Below, one piece after another: positions 1-9,140 of a stretch of 64,000 nt of DNA. The DNA is from Litoribaculum gwangyangense. Its GTDB lineage: Bacteria; Bacteroidota; Bacteroidia; Flavobacteriales; Flavobacteriaceae. The notes under the pieces are model-generated. The model saw nothing but the letters and a program-made list of their open reading frames with translations, did not search any database and had not been told where the DNA came from. Location: NCBI RefSeq assembly GCF_039543505.1, contig NZ_BAABJW010000003.1, forward strand, positions 248,001 to 312,000, in the 5' to 3' direction. Position 1 is the stretch's first letter; the number at the start of each line of letters is the position of its first letter. The position numbers were made by a program, and so were the translations under genes.

Positions 1-775
1 TTTTCTCATTTACTTCTGGTATTATGGTAGCCCAGTCTAAGTTCAATTCCCATCCAAAGAATGGACTCATCCATCCATCTGGGACATTTAGTCCATAGTT
101 ACCCACGGCAACAAATCCTAAATAGCCAATTACGACTGCTGCTACGGTCATGATTGCAAATTGTACCACATCGGCCCAAACAATTCCCGACATACCACCT
201 AAAAGAGAATAGAAAACCGCGAAGAGCGTAAATAGTATTCCATAGAAATGCGGAACAAACTCTGGCGACACGTAAAAAGGAACATAATTACTGGTCACTT
301 CCCAGGGAATGAATATTTCAACAAATTTACCTAATCCTATAAAGCCATAGGCTAAAAAACCAAGGCATAAAACAAGGGCAAATATTACGACAATAACATG
401 TGAGAGTCTTGCACCTTTCTCAAATCCAAAACGCGTGCCAATCCATTCAGCACCTGTTGTTGCTCCAGATCTTCTTAACCATTTTGATAGGTAGACCATT
501 AAAAAAACCTGATTAAAAATAGGCCATAACCAAGGTATCCAAGCACTTTTTAATCCGTAAACAAACATTAAAGTCACTAACCAAATGGTTCCCGAAATAT
601 CAAACATTCCTGAGGCATTAGATAGCCCTAGCATATACCAGGGAATTCGGTTGCCCCCCAATAAATAATCTTCTTTACTGCGCTGAGCCCGTTTCTTTAA
701 TACCAATCCAATAACAACTATAGTTACTAAATAGAGTGCAATTATAAAAATGTCAGCTGTATGTAATAGCTTCAT
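1..775 (-). CDS. Sodium:solute symporter (SSS family), C-terminus cut by window edge
   Basis: The reverse complement from an ATG at 775 reads openly for about 258 codons to the window edge, so only the N-terminal half is present. The protein is a string of hydrophobic segments. It starts MKLLHTADIFIIALYL and continues with the SSS-type pattern KEDYLLGGNRIPWYMLGLS, then a later helix with LLGGMSGIVWADVVQF. These features are typical of sodium-coupled solute symporters of the inner membrane. The stop of this gene is outside the window. The downstream end of the GH26 gene (stop at 780) lies just before its start on the same strand, so the two are probably co-transcribed. The expected substrate is mannose or a manno-oligosaccharide released by the mannanase, but this is inferred from context only. 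Confidence 0.88.
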   Translation of the reverse strand, partial: MKLLHTADIFIIALYLVTIVVIGLVLKKRAQRSKEDYLLGGNRIPWYMLGLSNASGMFDISGTIWLVTLMFVYGLKSAWIPWLWPIFNQVFLMVYLSKWLRRSGATTGAEWIGTRFGFEKGARLSHVIVVIFALVLCLGFLAYGFIGLGKFVEIFIPWEVTSNYVPFYVSPEFVPHFYGILFTLFAVFYSLLGGMSGIVWADVVQFAIMTVAAVVIGYLGFVAVGNYGLNVPDGWMSPFFGWELNLDWATIIPEVNEK

Positions 776-779
776 ATTA

Positions 780-1925
780 TTAGTCTTGGTTTATTTCTTT
801 AAGAAATAGTGTTTGGGGAAGTTTAGAAAATCGCTTAAAATCCTCGGCATTCTTATGCCCTACATAGGGAATATAGTGATGGCTTTTTCTGGCATTTCTC
901 CAAAAAAGAACCCATGAAATTCCTGAATTTTCAATATTTGGAAATAATACTTGAGTGAACCAATTATCGGTATTTATTTGATCTAAACCTGTTTCTGTTA
1001 GCCCATAAAGTTTATTTTTTTCAGTGGCAATATTTCTCACTAGATTAATATCGTTAACAAGGGAGTTTGCATAATTTTCTGTATCATTAAAATCATAAAT
1101 ATCAATTCCAAATATATCAACATAATCATCTCCTGGATAATATTTCATATAATCTTCTATTTGATTCAGCTTGTTTGGTGAATACACGTATAAAAGATTA
1201 TGCAGATTATACTTGTCACGCAACAAGGTAACCGTTTCTCTCCATAATCGTATGTATTCTAAAGCATTAGAACTAGAATTGCCCCACCAAAACCAGTTAC
1301 CATTCATCTCATGGAATGGTCTGAATAAAATAGGGATTTCTTTGCCCTTAAACTTCAATGATTTAATGAACTCTGCAACTCTTTCAATCCATAAGTTATA
1401 CTCTTCTTTGTGTGAACCGTTACCAATAATATCTATTACAGCAGGTGATGTATCCCAGGAGCTTCCTTTGCTTGAAGGATTATCAGGATGCCAGCTAATA
1501 GTGATTAAACCTCCTTTTTTATGTGCGTCGACAATTAAATCTGTAATCGTATTGAAGTACACTGTATCTAAATTATGCTTTTTACCCAATTCTAAATGCC
1601 CAATATCAAAGCCAAAAATTGCTGGATAGTCATCTGTCAATTCCTTTATATCACTTTTTGGTTCCCTGAAAGAATCATCATGTTTCCAGCCTATGCCATA
1701 AGACGTTGCATCTTGGTGCCCTATAGCAAATCCTTTTTTAGTTATAAAAAATAACTTCTTATGCAGTTTTTTCGCAGATCGTGATAAATTATTATCTACC
1801 AAATCTGGTTTTTTATATGTTTCATTATAAAAAGGTTTACACGAGAAATTCATCAAGATTGGTAACACAAAAGGGAATAGATAGAGCCTTCTTAAACCTA
1901 TAAATTTTAAACTATTAATTAACAT
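780..1925 (-). CDS. GH26 beta-mannanase-type lipoprotein
   Basis: Glycoside hydrolase family 26 enzyme, expected to cleave beta-1,4-mannan at the cell surface or in the periplasm. With the ATG at 1925 the protein has 381 residues. A longer GTG start at 1958 is possible, but the ATG leaves a cleaner lipoprotein signal ending in NFSC (Cys29). Family landmarks are GFAIGHQDATSYG near residue 65, SWHPDNP near 145, RPFHEMNGNWFWWG with the acid/base Glu at about 206, and YGLTETG with the nucleophile Glu at about 311. Both catalytic glutamates are therefore present. The gene runs into the symporter on the same strand and is divergent from the AraC-type regulator at 2087. The fold call is strong. Mannan as substrate is family knowledge, since a few GH26 members act on other glucans or xylans. 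Confidence 0.9.
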   Translation of the reverse strand: MLINSLKFIGLRRLYLFPFVLPILMNFSCKPFYNETYKKPDLVDNNLSRSAKKLHKKLFFITKKGFAIGHQDATSYGIGWKHDDSFREPKSDIKELTDDYPAIFGFDIGHLELGKKHNLDTVYFNTITDLIVDAHKKGGLITISWHPDNPSSKGSSWDTSPAVIDIIGNGSHKEEYNLWIERVAEFIKSLKFKGKEIPILFRPFHEMNGNWFWWGNSSSNALEYIRLWRETVTLLRDKYNLHNLLYVYSPNKLNQIEDYMKYYPGDDYVDIFGIDIYDFNDTENYANSLVNDINLVRNIATEKNKLYGLTETGLDQINTDNWFTQVLFPNIENSGISWVLFWRNARKSHHYIPYVGHKNAEDFKRFSKLPQTLFLKEINQD

Positions 1926-2086
1926 TAATGTATAAATATGAAAATATAATACTATCACAATTATAAATTAATATTATCATTGTGCAGCTTAAAAGTACAA
2001 CAAAAACAAAATTAGTTATATTTGCTTTGTAATCATGATATTATTTTGTCAATAACCAAACAAAAAAAAACAAATAACTTATAAAT
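1926..2086. promoter_or_regulatory. Divergent intergenic promoter region of the mannan locus
   Basis: This AT-rich gap separates the minus-strand GH26/symporter genes from the plus-strand AraC gene. A Bacteroidota-type -7 element TAnnTTTG reads TATATTTG on the plus strand at 2017-2024, pointing to the regulator. TAATTTTG reads on the minus strand at 2012-2005, pointing to the GH26 gene. No good -33 TTTG partner is visible at the usual spacing for either, so the assignment is tentative. Confidence 0.45.
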
Positions 2087-2965
2087 ATGACGATTCCCAA
2101 GAAAGTCCGTAGAGAGATTACACCATTAACAGCGGTTGACAGTTTTTTAGTTTTTGATAGGGTCAAATCAGAATTCGATTTTCCTATTCATTTTCATCCA
2201 GAATATGAATTGAATTTTATCAAAAACGGCAAGGGAGTGAAACGTATTGTAGGTGATAGTGTTGAAGAGATTGACAACATAGAACTTGTTTTAATTGGCC
2301 CAAACCTACATCATGGTTGGTTAGATAATAATATTAAAAATAGATCTTTCCATGAAATAACCGTGCAATTCCACGAGGACCTCTTAGATGAGAAATTGCT
2401 ATCAAAACAAATCATGAAGCCTATAAAAGACATGTTCAATAGGTCAGTGCACGGTATATTGTTTTCTGAAAAAACGTCAATTAGCATGTACGAAAGATTT
2501 ACAAGAATATCTAAAATTGACGGTATGGATTATTTTTTGGAATTCCTCTCAATATTATACGACTTATCAAACTCTAGAAACCAGAGACTTTTATCTACTT
2601 ATACCGCTGGCAAGGAAAGCTTTGAAAATAGCGACAAAATAAAAACCGTTTATGATTTTGTTCATGAGAACTATAGCCGAAAAATAACATTGGAGGAAAT
2701 TTCAAATCTGGTTAATATGAGTGAAGTCTCATTTAACAGGTTCATTAAAAAGCGTACTGGAAAAACTTTTGTAGATTACGTTAATGATGTAAGAATTGGT
2801 TACGCCACAATGAAATTAATTGAGAAGGACCTCAGCATTTCAGAAATCGCTTATGAATGCGGGTTTAATAATATTGCCAATTTCAATAGGGTTTTTAAAA
2901 AACTTAAAAAGCGCACTCCAAGTCAATATGCCCAGGAATTTTCAGGTATTAAAAGAATTTTATAG
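2087..2965 (+). CDS. AraC-family transcriptional regulator
   Basis: A cytoplasmic DNA-binding protein of 292 residues. The N-terminal half is a cupin-like sensor (FPIHFHPEYELNFI, followed by a GPNLHHGW stretch). The C-terminal ~100 residues are a double helix-turn-helix of the AraC/XylS type, with ISEIAYECGFNNIANFNRVFKK and a final TPSQYAQEF. The HPEYELN and HHGW signatures are common in AraC proteins that regulate sugar-use genes. It is divergent from the GH26 enzyme and precedes susC, so it probably controls this locus in response to a mannose-type sugar. The ligand is unknown. The 318-base gap that follows separates it from the susC transcript. Confidence 0.9.
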   Translation: MTIPKKVRREITPLTAVDSFLVFDRVKSEFDFPIHFHPEYELNFIKNGKGVKRIVGDSVEEIDNIELVLIGPNLHHGWLDNNIKNRSFHEITVQFHEDLLDEKLLSKQIMKPIKDMFNRSVHGILFSEKTSISMYERFTRISKIDGMDYFLEFLSILYDLSNSRNQRLLSTYTAGKESFENSDKIKTVYDFVHENYSRKITLEEISNLVNMSEVSFNRFIKKRTGKTFVDYVNDVRIGYATMKLIEKDLSISEIAYECGFNNIANFNRVFKKLKKRTPSQYAQEFSGIKRIL

Positions 2966-3283
2966 CTGTTTATGTCTTTTGCTTGCTTGATTTAAAACTC
3001 AAACCTCAAAAAATTACTCTAAAAACACCTCCTGAATAATTAATCCAAGCATAAATATGCAAATTTTATTTTTTACCATTAATCAATATATGTATTACCT
3101 TATTGAACAATAAAAACTCTTTTTTTTTTTCAAACATCCATTTAGTTTTTATACTATAAGTCAATGACAAAATAGTATTATAGTTTAGTGGTTTTATAGC
3201 TTACATTTGATGTGTTAAATTAGAGCAACCTTTTCCAACAAGTGTTCTAATTAATTCTAAACATTTTTTAACTAAACTAATAT
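2966..3283 (+). promoter_or_regulatory. Leader region of the susC operon
   Basis: A 318-base non-coding stretch. It has a long T tract near 3120-3131 and a well-formed -7 element TACATTTG at 3202-3209. That element is about 75 bases upstream of the susC start and is the likely promoter. No clear -33 TTTG partner is seen; the nearest is an imperfect TTTAG near 3184. I see no hairpin terminator after the AraC gene and no RNA gene here. Confidence 0.5.
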
Positions 3284-6200
3284 ATGAATATGCGAAAACT
3301 AACTACGAATAACTTTTTTCGTATCAGTGAACGTTTCTATTGTTTTATCTTTTTGTGTTTCTTGAGTCCAATTATTTTGGCCCAAAACATAATTCAGGGA
3401 ACTATAACTGATTCAAGTGGTTTGCCTTTGGTGGGTGTAAACATTATTGAAAAAGGAACCTCTAATGGAGTGGTTTCAAACTTTGACGGCTATTACAAGC
3501 TAGAGTTAAAAGGAGAAGCTACTGTTGTGTTTAGCTTCTTGGGGTTTGTTTCCAAAGAGATAAACGTAAAATCAAGTTCTACCGTAAATGTTCAATTGGA
3601 AGAAAATCTTGAAAGTTTGAACGAGATTATTGTTATTGGATATGGATCTCAAATGAAAGAGGAAATCTCTGGAGCAGTCTCCTCTGTTGAAGTGGAGGAT
3701 TTAGTGACAATACCTCAAGTAAGTGTGGATCAAATGATTCAAGGACGTGCTTCTGGTGTAAGTGTAACTACAAACTCGGGGCAGCCAGGGGCTGCAGTTT
3801 CGGTAAGGATAAGAGGGGTGAACTCAATCTCTGGCTCTAGTGAGCCTTTGTATATAATAGATGGTGTGCCAGTGCCAGGAGAGTCTGAGGAAGGAGGATC
3901 AAGTCCGCTAAACTCCATAAACCAGAATGACATTGAAAGTATAAGTATTTTAAAAGATGCCTCTGCAACAGCTATTTACGGCTCTAGAGGTTCTAATGGG
4001 GTAGTTATTATTACTACCAAAAGCGGAAAGAAAGGCAAAGCCAAAATTACACTCAATTCTTTCGTTGCTATACAAGAGCCAACCAATATTTTAGATGTGA
4101 TGACTTTACCTGAATACGCAAGACTTCAGAATGCAATCAATGATATTTACAACATAGATCCCATAGTTGAATATTCCCATCCCGAGCTTTTAGGACCTGG
4201 TACAAACTGGCAGCAGGAGATATTCAGTAACGCCATGATGGAAAGTCATCAAATATCTTTTCAGGGAGGTAATGAAGATGTTAATTATTTCATTTCAGGT
4301 GGACATTTAAAACAAGATGGAACTGTTATAGCATCAGGTTTCGATCGTTCAACAATAAGAGCCAATATTGATGCAAAATTAAGTGATAAAATAAAGGTTG
4401 GTATAAATCTTACAGCGAGTAGAGTTAACGAAAAAATCACCTTAAACGGAAGAAGCGATGGTATCATAGGTCTGTCCCTGCTTAATAGCCCCGCCATTGC
4501 AGTATATAACCCTGATGGTAGTTTTGCTGGCCCAAGTTTAAATGATGATTTTAGAACAGAAAATGCAGTTGCTAAAGCCCTAAGCTTAGAAAACAAGCTA
4601 ATAAGAGATCGCATACTAGGTAATATATATGCTGAATTTCAAATCAACAAACAACTTACTTTTAGAACAGAATTTGGTGGAGATTTTGGGAAAAGCTTAA
4701 ATAACCAGTTTACTCCTCGTTACTCTTATGGTGAAATACAAATTGCCAATAATACGTTAAGCATTGCCAACAATTACAATGATTTTTGGATTATCAAAAA
4801 CTTTTTAACTTACAATAATACTTTTAATGACAAACACAATGTCACGGCTATGATAGGTGCAGAAGCACAAGAATCCAGTTATGGTGGCGTCACATCCACC
4901 GATGGGAACTTTGTTGGCAACGATTTCCCAATACTAGGTACTGGTGATGCAACTGATAACAGTACACAGTTTAGAGCTAGCCAAGCATTGGAATCCTATT
5001 TTGGAAGGTTAATTTATTCTTTTGATAATAAATACAGTATTACGGCTTCCATGAGAGCAGATGGATCTTCAAAATTCTCCCAAGGCAACAAATGGGGGTA
5101 TTTTCCATCTATATCGGGGGCTTGGAAATTATCAAACGAACCATTTATGGAGGGGTTTGATGCTATACAAAACATAAAAATATATGGAGGTTATGGTGAG
5201 GTAGGGAATCAAAATATCCCAAATTTTGCCTATGGATCTATATTAAGACCTGTGAATACGGGATTAGGAACTGGCTTTTTGGTATCTAATTTCGCAAATC
5301 CAGACTTGACATGGGAATCTTCAACTCAGACAAATATGGGCTTTGATTTTTCATTATTCAAAAATAGTTTGAACGCCTCTATTGAATTATACAACAAAGT
5401 ATCTAAAGACTTTTTGTTTCAATATGCATCTACAAACTTTGTAACCGGAGGTCAGTCACCTGGAGCCGTTAACCCGCCATGGGTAAACTTAGGTGAAATG
5501 GTAAATAGGGGTATTGATGTGACACTTAATTACAGCACTAAAACAGGAGGTGACTTTTCTTGGAATTCTTCATTAACCTTTTCACATTACAGAAATGAAG
5601 TTACTGATTTAGGTGATGTGCCACAAATTAATGGGGCCATGAATATCAACTATGATGGGCAACAAAATATAACCATTACCCGCAAAGGCGATCCCATTGG
5701 ACTCTTCTACGGTCTTGAGGTAGAAGGTATTTTCAGATCAGTTGATGATTTTGTTGATGCTCCGATACAATATGGGCGGCCTTTTCAAGATGCCCTTTTC
5801 GCTACCACTTGGCTTGGAGACATAAAATTCAAAGATCAAAATAATGATGGTGTTATTGATGACAACGATAGGACCGTTATTGGTAACCCCCATCCAGACT
5901 TCACGTTTGGTTTCCAAAACTCTTTTAATTATAAGAATTTTGATTTATCAGTATTCGTTCAAGGGTCTTATGGAAATGATGTGTTTAACGGCATTGGAAG
6001 ACTACTTACGGCTGGAAACAGAACATTTACAAATCAGTTATCATCTGTTTTGGATTATTGGTCAGTAAATAACCCGGAAGCCTCTGCTCCTAGGTTAGCA
6101 AGAAACGATACTCGAAACATAGAGATATCCGATAGATACATTGAAGACGGGTCATATGTAAGAATCCAAAATGTAACTCTTGGCTACACATTGGATTCTA

Positions 6201-6394
6201 AAATATCCGAAAAGATTGGGTTTAGTCTCCTTAAAATTTATGGAAGTATCCAAAACCTATATACATTCACAAACTATTCAGGCTATGATCCTGAAATAGG
6301 GTCATTCAATCAAAATACACTTTTAACAGGTATTGATGCTGGACGCTATCCATCTCCAAGAACATTTACCTTAGGAGTTAATGTTGAGTTTTAA
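3284..6394 (+). CDS. SusC/RagA-type TonB-dependent outer membrane transporter
   Basis: A 1036-residue outer membrane protein expected to import oligosaccharides with its SusD partner, driven by TonB. A signal peptide ends at about residue 34 (SPIILAQ). It is followed by a carboxypeptidase-regulatory-like domain (IQGTITDSSGLPLVG, residues ~37-110) and a SusC-type plug with IIVIGYGSQ, IRGVNSISGSSEPLYIIDG and LKDASATAIYGSRGSNGVV. The rest is a beta-barrel ending in an aromatic-rich strand (TFTLGVNVEF). Length and motif order match the SusC/RagA class. The susD gene follows 27 bases downstream. The substrate is inferred to be manno-oligosaccharide from the neighbouring GH26 enzyme. Confidence 0.96.
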   Translation: MNMRKLTTNNFFRISERFYCFIFLCFLSPIILAQNIIQGTITDSSGLPLVGVNIIEKGTSNGVVSNFDGYYKLELKGEATVVFSFLGFVSKEINVKSSSTVNVQLEENLESLNEIIVIGYGSQMKEEISGAVSSVEVEDLVTIPQVSVDQMIQGRASGVSVTTNSGQPGAAVSVRIRGVNSISGSSEPLYIIDGVPVPGESEEGGSSPLNSINQNDIESISILKDASATAIYGSRGSNGVVIITTKSGKKGKAKITLNSFVAIQEPTNILDVMTLPEYARLQNAINDIYNIDPIVEYSHPELLGPGTNWQQEIFSNAMMESHQISFQGGNEDVNYFISGGHLKQDGTVIASGFDRSTIRANIDAKLSDKIKVGINLTASRVNEKITLNGRSDGIIGLSLLNSPAIAVYNPDGSFAGPSLNDDFRTENAVAKALSLENKLIRDRILGNIYAEFQINKQLTFRTEFGGDFGKSLNNQFTPRYSYGEIQIANNTLSIANNYNDFWIIKNFLTYNNTFNDKHNVTAMIGAEAQESSYGGVTSTDGNFVGNDFPILGTGDATDNSTQFRASQALESYFGRLIYSFDNKYSITASMRADGSSKFSQGNKWGYFPSISGAWKLSNEPFMEGFDAIQNIKIYGGYGEVGNQNIPNFAYGSILRPVNTGLGTGFLVSNFANPDLTWESSTQTNMGFDFSLFKNSLNASIELYNKVSKDFLFQYASTNFVTGGQSPGAVNPPWVNLGEMVNRGIDVTLNYSTKTGGDFSWNSSLTFSHYRNEVTDLGDVPQINGAMNINYDGQQNITITRKGDPIGLFYGLEVEGIFRSVDDFVDAPIQYGRPFQDALFATTWLGDIKFKDQNNDGVIDDNDRTVIGNPHPDFTFGFQNSFNYKNFDLSVFVQGSYGNDVFNGIGRLLTAGNRTFTNQLSSVLDYWSVNNPEASAPRLARNDTRNIEISDRYIEDGSYVRIQNVTLGYTLDSKISEKIGFSLLKIYGSIQNLYTFTNYSGYDPEIGSFNQNTLLTGIDAGRYPSPRTFTLGVNVEF

Positions 6395-6421
6395 TCATTG
6401 TCAATTTTAAAGTATTAGAAA

Positions 6422-7993
6422 ATGAAAAATTTATTTAAAACAAAATATATCTTATTAACCTTAACGTTAACATTAGGTTTTAATTCATGCAGTGAAGATT
6501 TTTTAGATAGACCGCCTGAAGATTCCTTTAACGTATCAGACTTCTTCCAAACCGAAGATCAAGTCATTGCCTCAACCAATGCGCTTTATTCTGTCCCATG
6601 GTATGATTTTAATGAAAATACTATTTGGGTTTTCGGTGAATTGAGCTCTGGCAATGCAAGAACTTGGGATCCTAGAAATGCAGACTTTGTAAACTTTGCT
6701 GTAAATGGTAATAATGCACAAATAAGTAGAACCTGGGAAGCACTTTTTGCAGTTGTTGCACAGGCAAATACCATAATAAACACTTTGCCACTAGCAGTAA
6801 ACCCAAGCATCTCTCGTGACGTTGTAAATAACGCCCTAGGGGAAGCCAGATTCATTAGGGCTGTAGCTTATTTTTATATTGTTAGGATTTGGGGTTCAGT
6901 GCCAATCATAGAAGATAATGCCAGTATAGTTTTAGAACCTAGAGTTCCTAGAAATCCAGTTTCGGATATTTACAGATTCATAAAAGAGGATTTAGAATTT
7001 GCTGTTGAAAACTGCTACGCAAAAATTAGAGGAGCTAATTATGATGCCAATGCTAGAGTCTCTAGTGGAAGTGCTAAAGCGATGCTTGCAAAGGTATATC
7101 TTTATGAAAGAAACTATCAAATGGCTTATCAATTAGCTGACGAAGTAATTAATTCTGGAGAGTTCAAATTATACGGTGGTGACGCCGCAGACAGTGATCC
7201 TTCAGGAAGTTATTATGACTTGTTTGTTCCTGAAAATGACAATAACCCTGAATCCATATTTGCTCTTCAATGGACAAGCTCTAGTAGATATTCTGAAGGT
7301 AACGGGCTTCAATCCCTATTAGCACCTTCTGGTTTTACTGGAGGATCTGACGGTTATTCAGCTATTGGTATATCACCCGATTTATTAGCTGCTTACGAAA
7401 ATGGGGATTCAAGATTTTATGCAACCTTCATGGAAAGAGGGGCGTTCTATCCAGATTTAAATGGGGGTTACACAGTGTCCGATAACATTGATTTCCAAGG
7501 TACCAGGCACGGAATTAAAAAATATGTGGTTGGTGCAGAGTATGCAGTGGGAAGAGATGACGGTAGTGGTCTAACTTCCACTCCCAATAACACCTATATA
7601 CTAAGGTATGCTGAATTACTGCTAATTCATGCTGAGGCTGCACTTAACGGAGGTGGACCCATTTCGAGCGGTAACGAATCCCTTAACAAAGTAAGAAGAA
7701 GAGCTGGTTTGAATAATATTACTAATCCTACTCTTGATGCTGTTTTTCAAGAGAGGCGTATTGAATTGGCTTTTGAATGGGAATTCTGGTATGATGTGGT
7801 AAGACAAGACCCATCAGTAGCCTTAAACTTCTTAAGCAATACAGATAGGGGAACCTTTAACAGTGATACAGGAGCTTTGCAATCCGAATTTTACCAAGCC
7901 ACGGTGGATGATTTACTTTTCCCTTATCCAACTGTAGAAACTCAGAACAATCCAGCATTATTGGAGGCTCCTGTACCCTATGATTTCAACTAA
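6422..7993 (+). CDS. SusD/RagB-type glycan-binding lipoprotein
   Basis: A 523-residue surface lipoprotein that caps the SusC barrel and captures glycan. The lipoprotein signal ends in LGFNSC (Cys23), followed by acidic residues (SED), a pattern used for surface export in Bacteroidota. The N-terminal helical part shows the SusD pattern ALGEARFIRAVAYFYIVRIWGSVPII near residues 139-165. The C-terminal part has RYAELLLIHAEA, a stretch LNKVRRRAGL, and ERRIELAFEWEFWYDVVR, all typical of RagB/SusD. It is in the same operon as susC and the IPT-domain gene that follows after 12 bases. Confidence 0.96.
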   Translation: MKNLFKTKYILLTLTLTLGFNSCSEDFLDRPPEDSFNVSDFFQTEDQVIASTNALYSVPWYDFNENTIWVFGELSSGNARTWDPRNADFVNFAVNGNNAQISRTWEALFAVVAQANTIINTLPLAVNPSISRDVVNNALGEARFIRAVAYFYIVRIWGSVPIIEDNASIVLEPRVPRNPVSDIYRFIKEDLEFAVENCYAKIRGANYDANARVSSGSAKAMLAKVYLYERNYQMAYQLADEVINSGEFKLYGGDAADSDPSGSYYDLFVPENDNNPESIFALQWTSSSRYSEGNGLQSLLAPSGFTGGSDGYSAIGISPDLLAAYENGDSRFYATFMERGAFYPDLNGGYTVSDNIDFQGTRHGIKKYVVGAEYAVGRDDGSGLTSTPNNTYILRYAELLLIHAEAALNGGGPISSGNESLNKVRRRAGLNNITNPTLDAVFQERRIELAFEWEFWYDVVRQDPSVALNFLSNTDRGTFNSDTGALQSEFYQATVDDLLFPYPTVETQNNPALLEAPVPYDFN

Positions 7994-8005
7994 AAAATAA
8001 GACCT

Positions 8006-9094
8006 ATGAAAAAAATTATTAATTTTAAAAACAACGCATTTATAAACATATGTTTTTTATGTTTTACGGCTATCTTCACAACTTTATCATGTGAAAGTGA
8101 GTTTGACGTACCAAGTCCTAATTTTACAAAAGCTCCACCAGAAATATCAAGTGTTAGCGAGGCTAGAGAAGATAAAACGGTAACGCAAGGAGTTTTAGAA
8201 AACACCTATATAATCAGAGGTAAAAACCTATCATCACTTGTTGCTATTTATTTTAATGATGTAAAAGCTAGCTTCAATCCTGCTCTTTTAACAGATGGCA
8301 TTGCATTTGTTGAAGTGCCAGAGGATGCACCAGTGCTTGATCAAAGCAACAAGATGAGAGTTGAAAACTTATTTGGTACTACCGAATATGATTTTTCACT
8401 CCTAACCATATCTGGATTCACTGAAGAAACAGTGAATGGTAAGAAAGTGGTTAACTTAATGGGAGGTGATTTTAGCGAAACCTCATCCGTGACTTTTGTT
8501 AGCGGATCAGAAGCCAATGGAAATTTGCTAGAACGTCCAGCTAGTTTTGTCGTTGTTTCACCAGGTATGGTACAAGCAGAAGTTCCAGCCGGTGTTGAAC
8601 AAGCTTTTATTTTTTTAGAAACATCAAGGGGAGCCGTGGCAAGGTCTGATTCTTATGGCTTCAGTTATTCTGTTTATGTTGATAGCCTCAATGAAGATTG
8701 GATAGTAACCGAATGGGGCGGTACCCATATTTTACAATCCACAGAAGTAACACTTGGGACCTACTCGGTTAAAAGCATCAGACAGGGCTGGTCTGGAATA
8801 ACGTTTTTACCAATAAATACTACCATTGATTTTGGCGATTATCAATCTATTTCTGTGACACTTTATGGAACAGGTGCAAGTGGCGATAGTGTTAACTTAG
8901 CACTTAACGATTTTCAAACACAACTAAATTTACCTCTCATTCCAGGGCAGTGGGTAAAATACGTTATACCACTTGCAGATTTTTATCCAAACGGTGGAGC
9001 TCCTGATACCATTTTTAGAATGGATTTTCAAGAGTCGTCAAATACAGGTTTATCACAATATATATTTTATATTGATGACTTTGGATTCCTGTAA
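8006..9094 (+). CDS. IPT/TIG-domain surface glycan-binding lipoprotein (SusE-position)
   Basis: A 362-residue lipoprotein (Cys29 in TTLSCESE). It has two immunoglobulin-like IPT/TIG repeats at about residues 50-130 (NTYIIRGKNLSSLVAIYFND) and 132-222 (KKVVNLMGGDFSETSSVTFV). A C-terminal module of about 135 residues follows (SLNEDWIVTEWGG through IFYIDDFGFL). The position after susD and this architecture fit an accessory surface glycan-binding protein. The C-terminal module is clearly related to two tandem modules in the next gene: they share a Trp-rich start, a PGQWVKYVIPL-type segment and a YIDDFGF ending. It is probably the sugar-contacting part. Binding itself is inferred. Confidence 0.85.
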   Translation: MKKIINFKNNAFINICFLCFTAIFTTLSCESEFDVPSPNFTKAPPEISSVSEAREDKTVTQGVLENTYIIRGKNLSSLVAIYFNDVKASFNPALLTDGIAFVEVPEDAPVLDQSNKMRVENLFGTTEYDFSLLTISGFTEETVNGKKVVNLMGGDFSETSSVTFVSGSEANGNLLERPASFVVVSPGMVQAEVPAGVEQAFIFLETSRGAVARSDSYGFSYSVYVDSLNEDWIVTEWGGTHILQSTEVTLGTYSVKSIRQGWSGITFLPINTTIDFGDYQSISVTLYGTGASGDSVNLALNDFQTQLNLPLIPGQWVKYVIPLADFYPNGGAPDTIFRMDFQESSNTGLSQYIFYIDDFGFL

Positions 9095-9140
9095 AAACAT
9101 AAAAGCTATTAAAGATAACGAACATTAAAAATATTTATTG

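Noticed and set aside
1171..1629. A 152-codon plus-strand frame inside the GH26 gene
   Set aside because: It is antisense to a gene with clear catalytic motifs; the frame lacks any family pattern.
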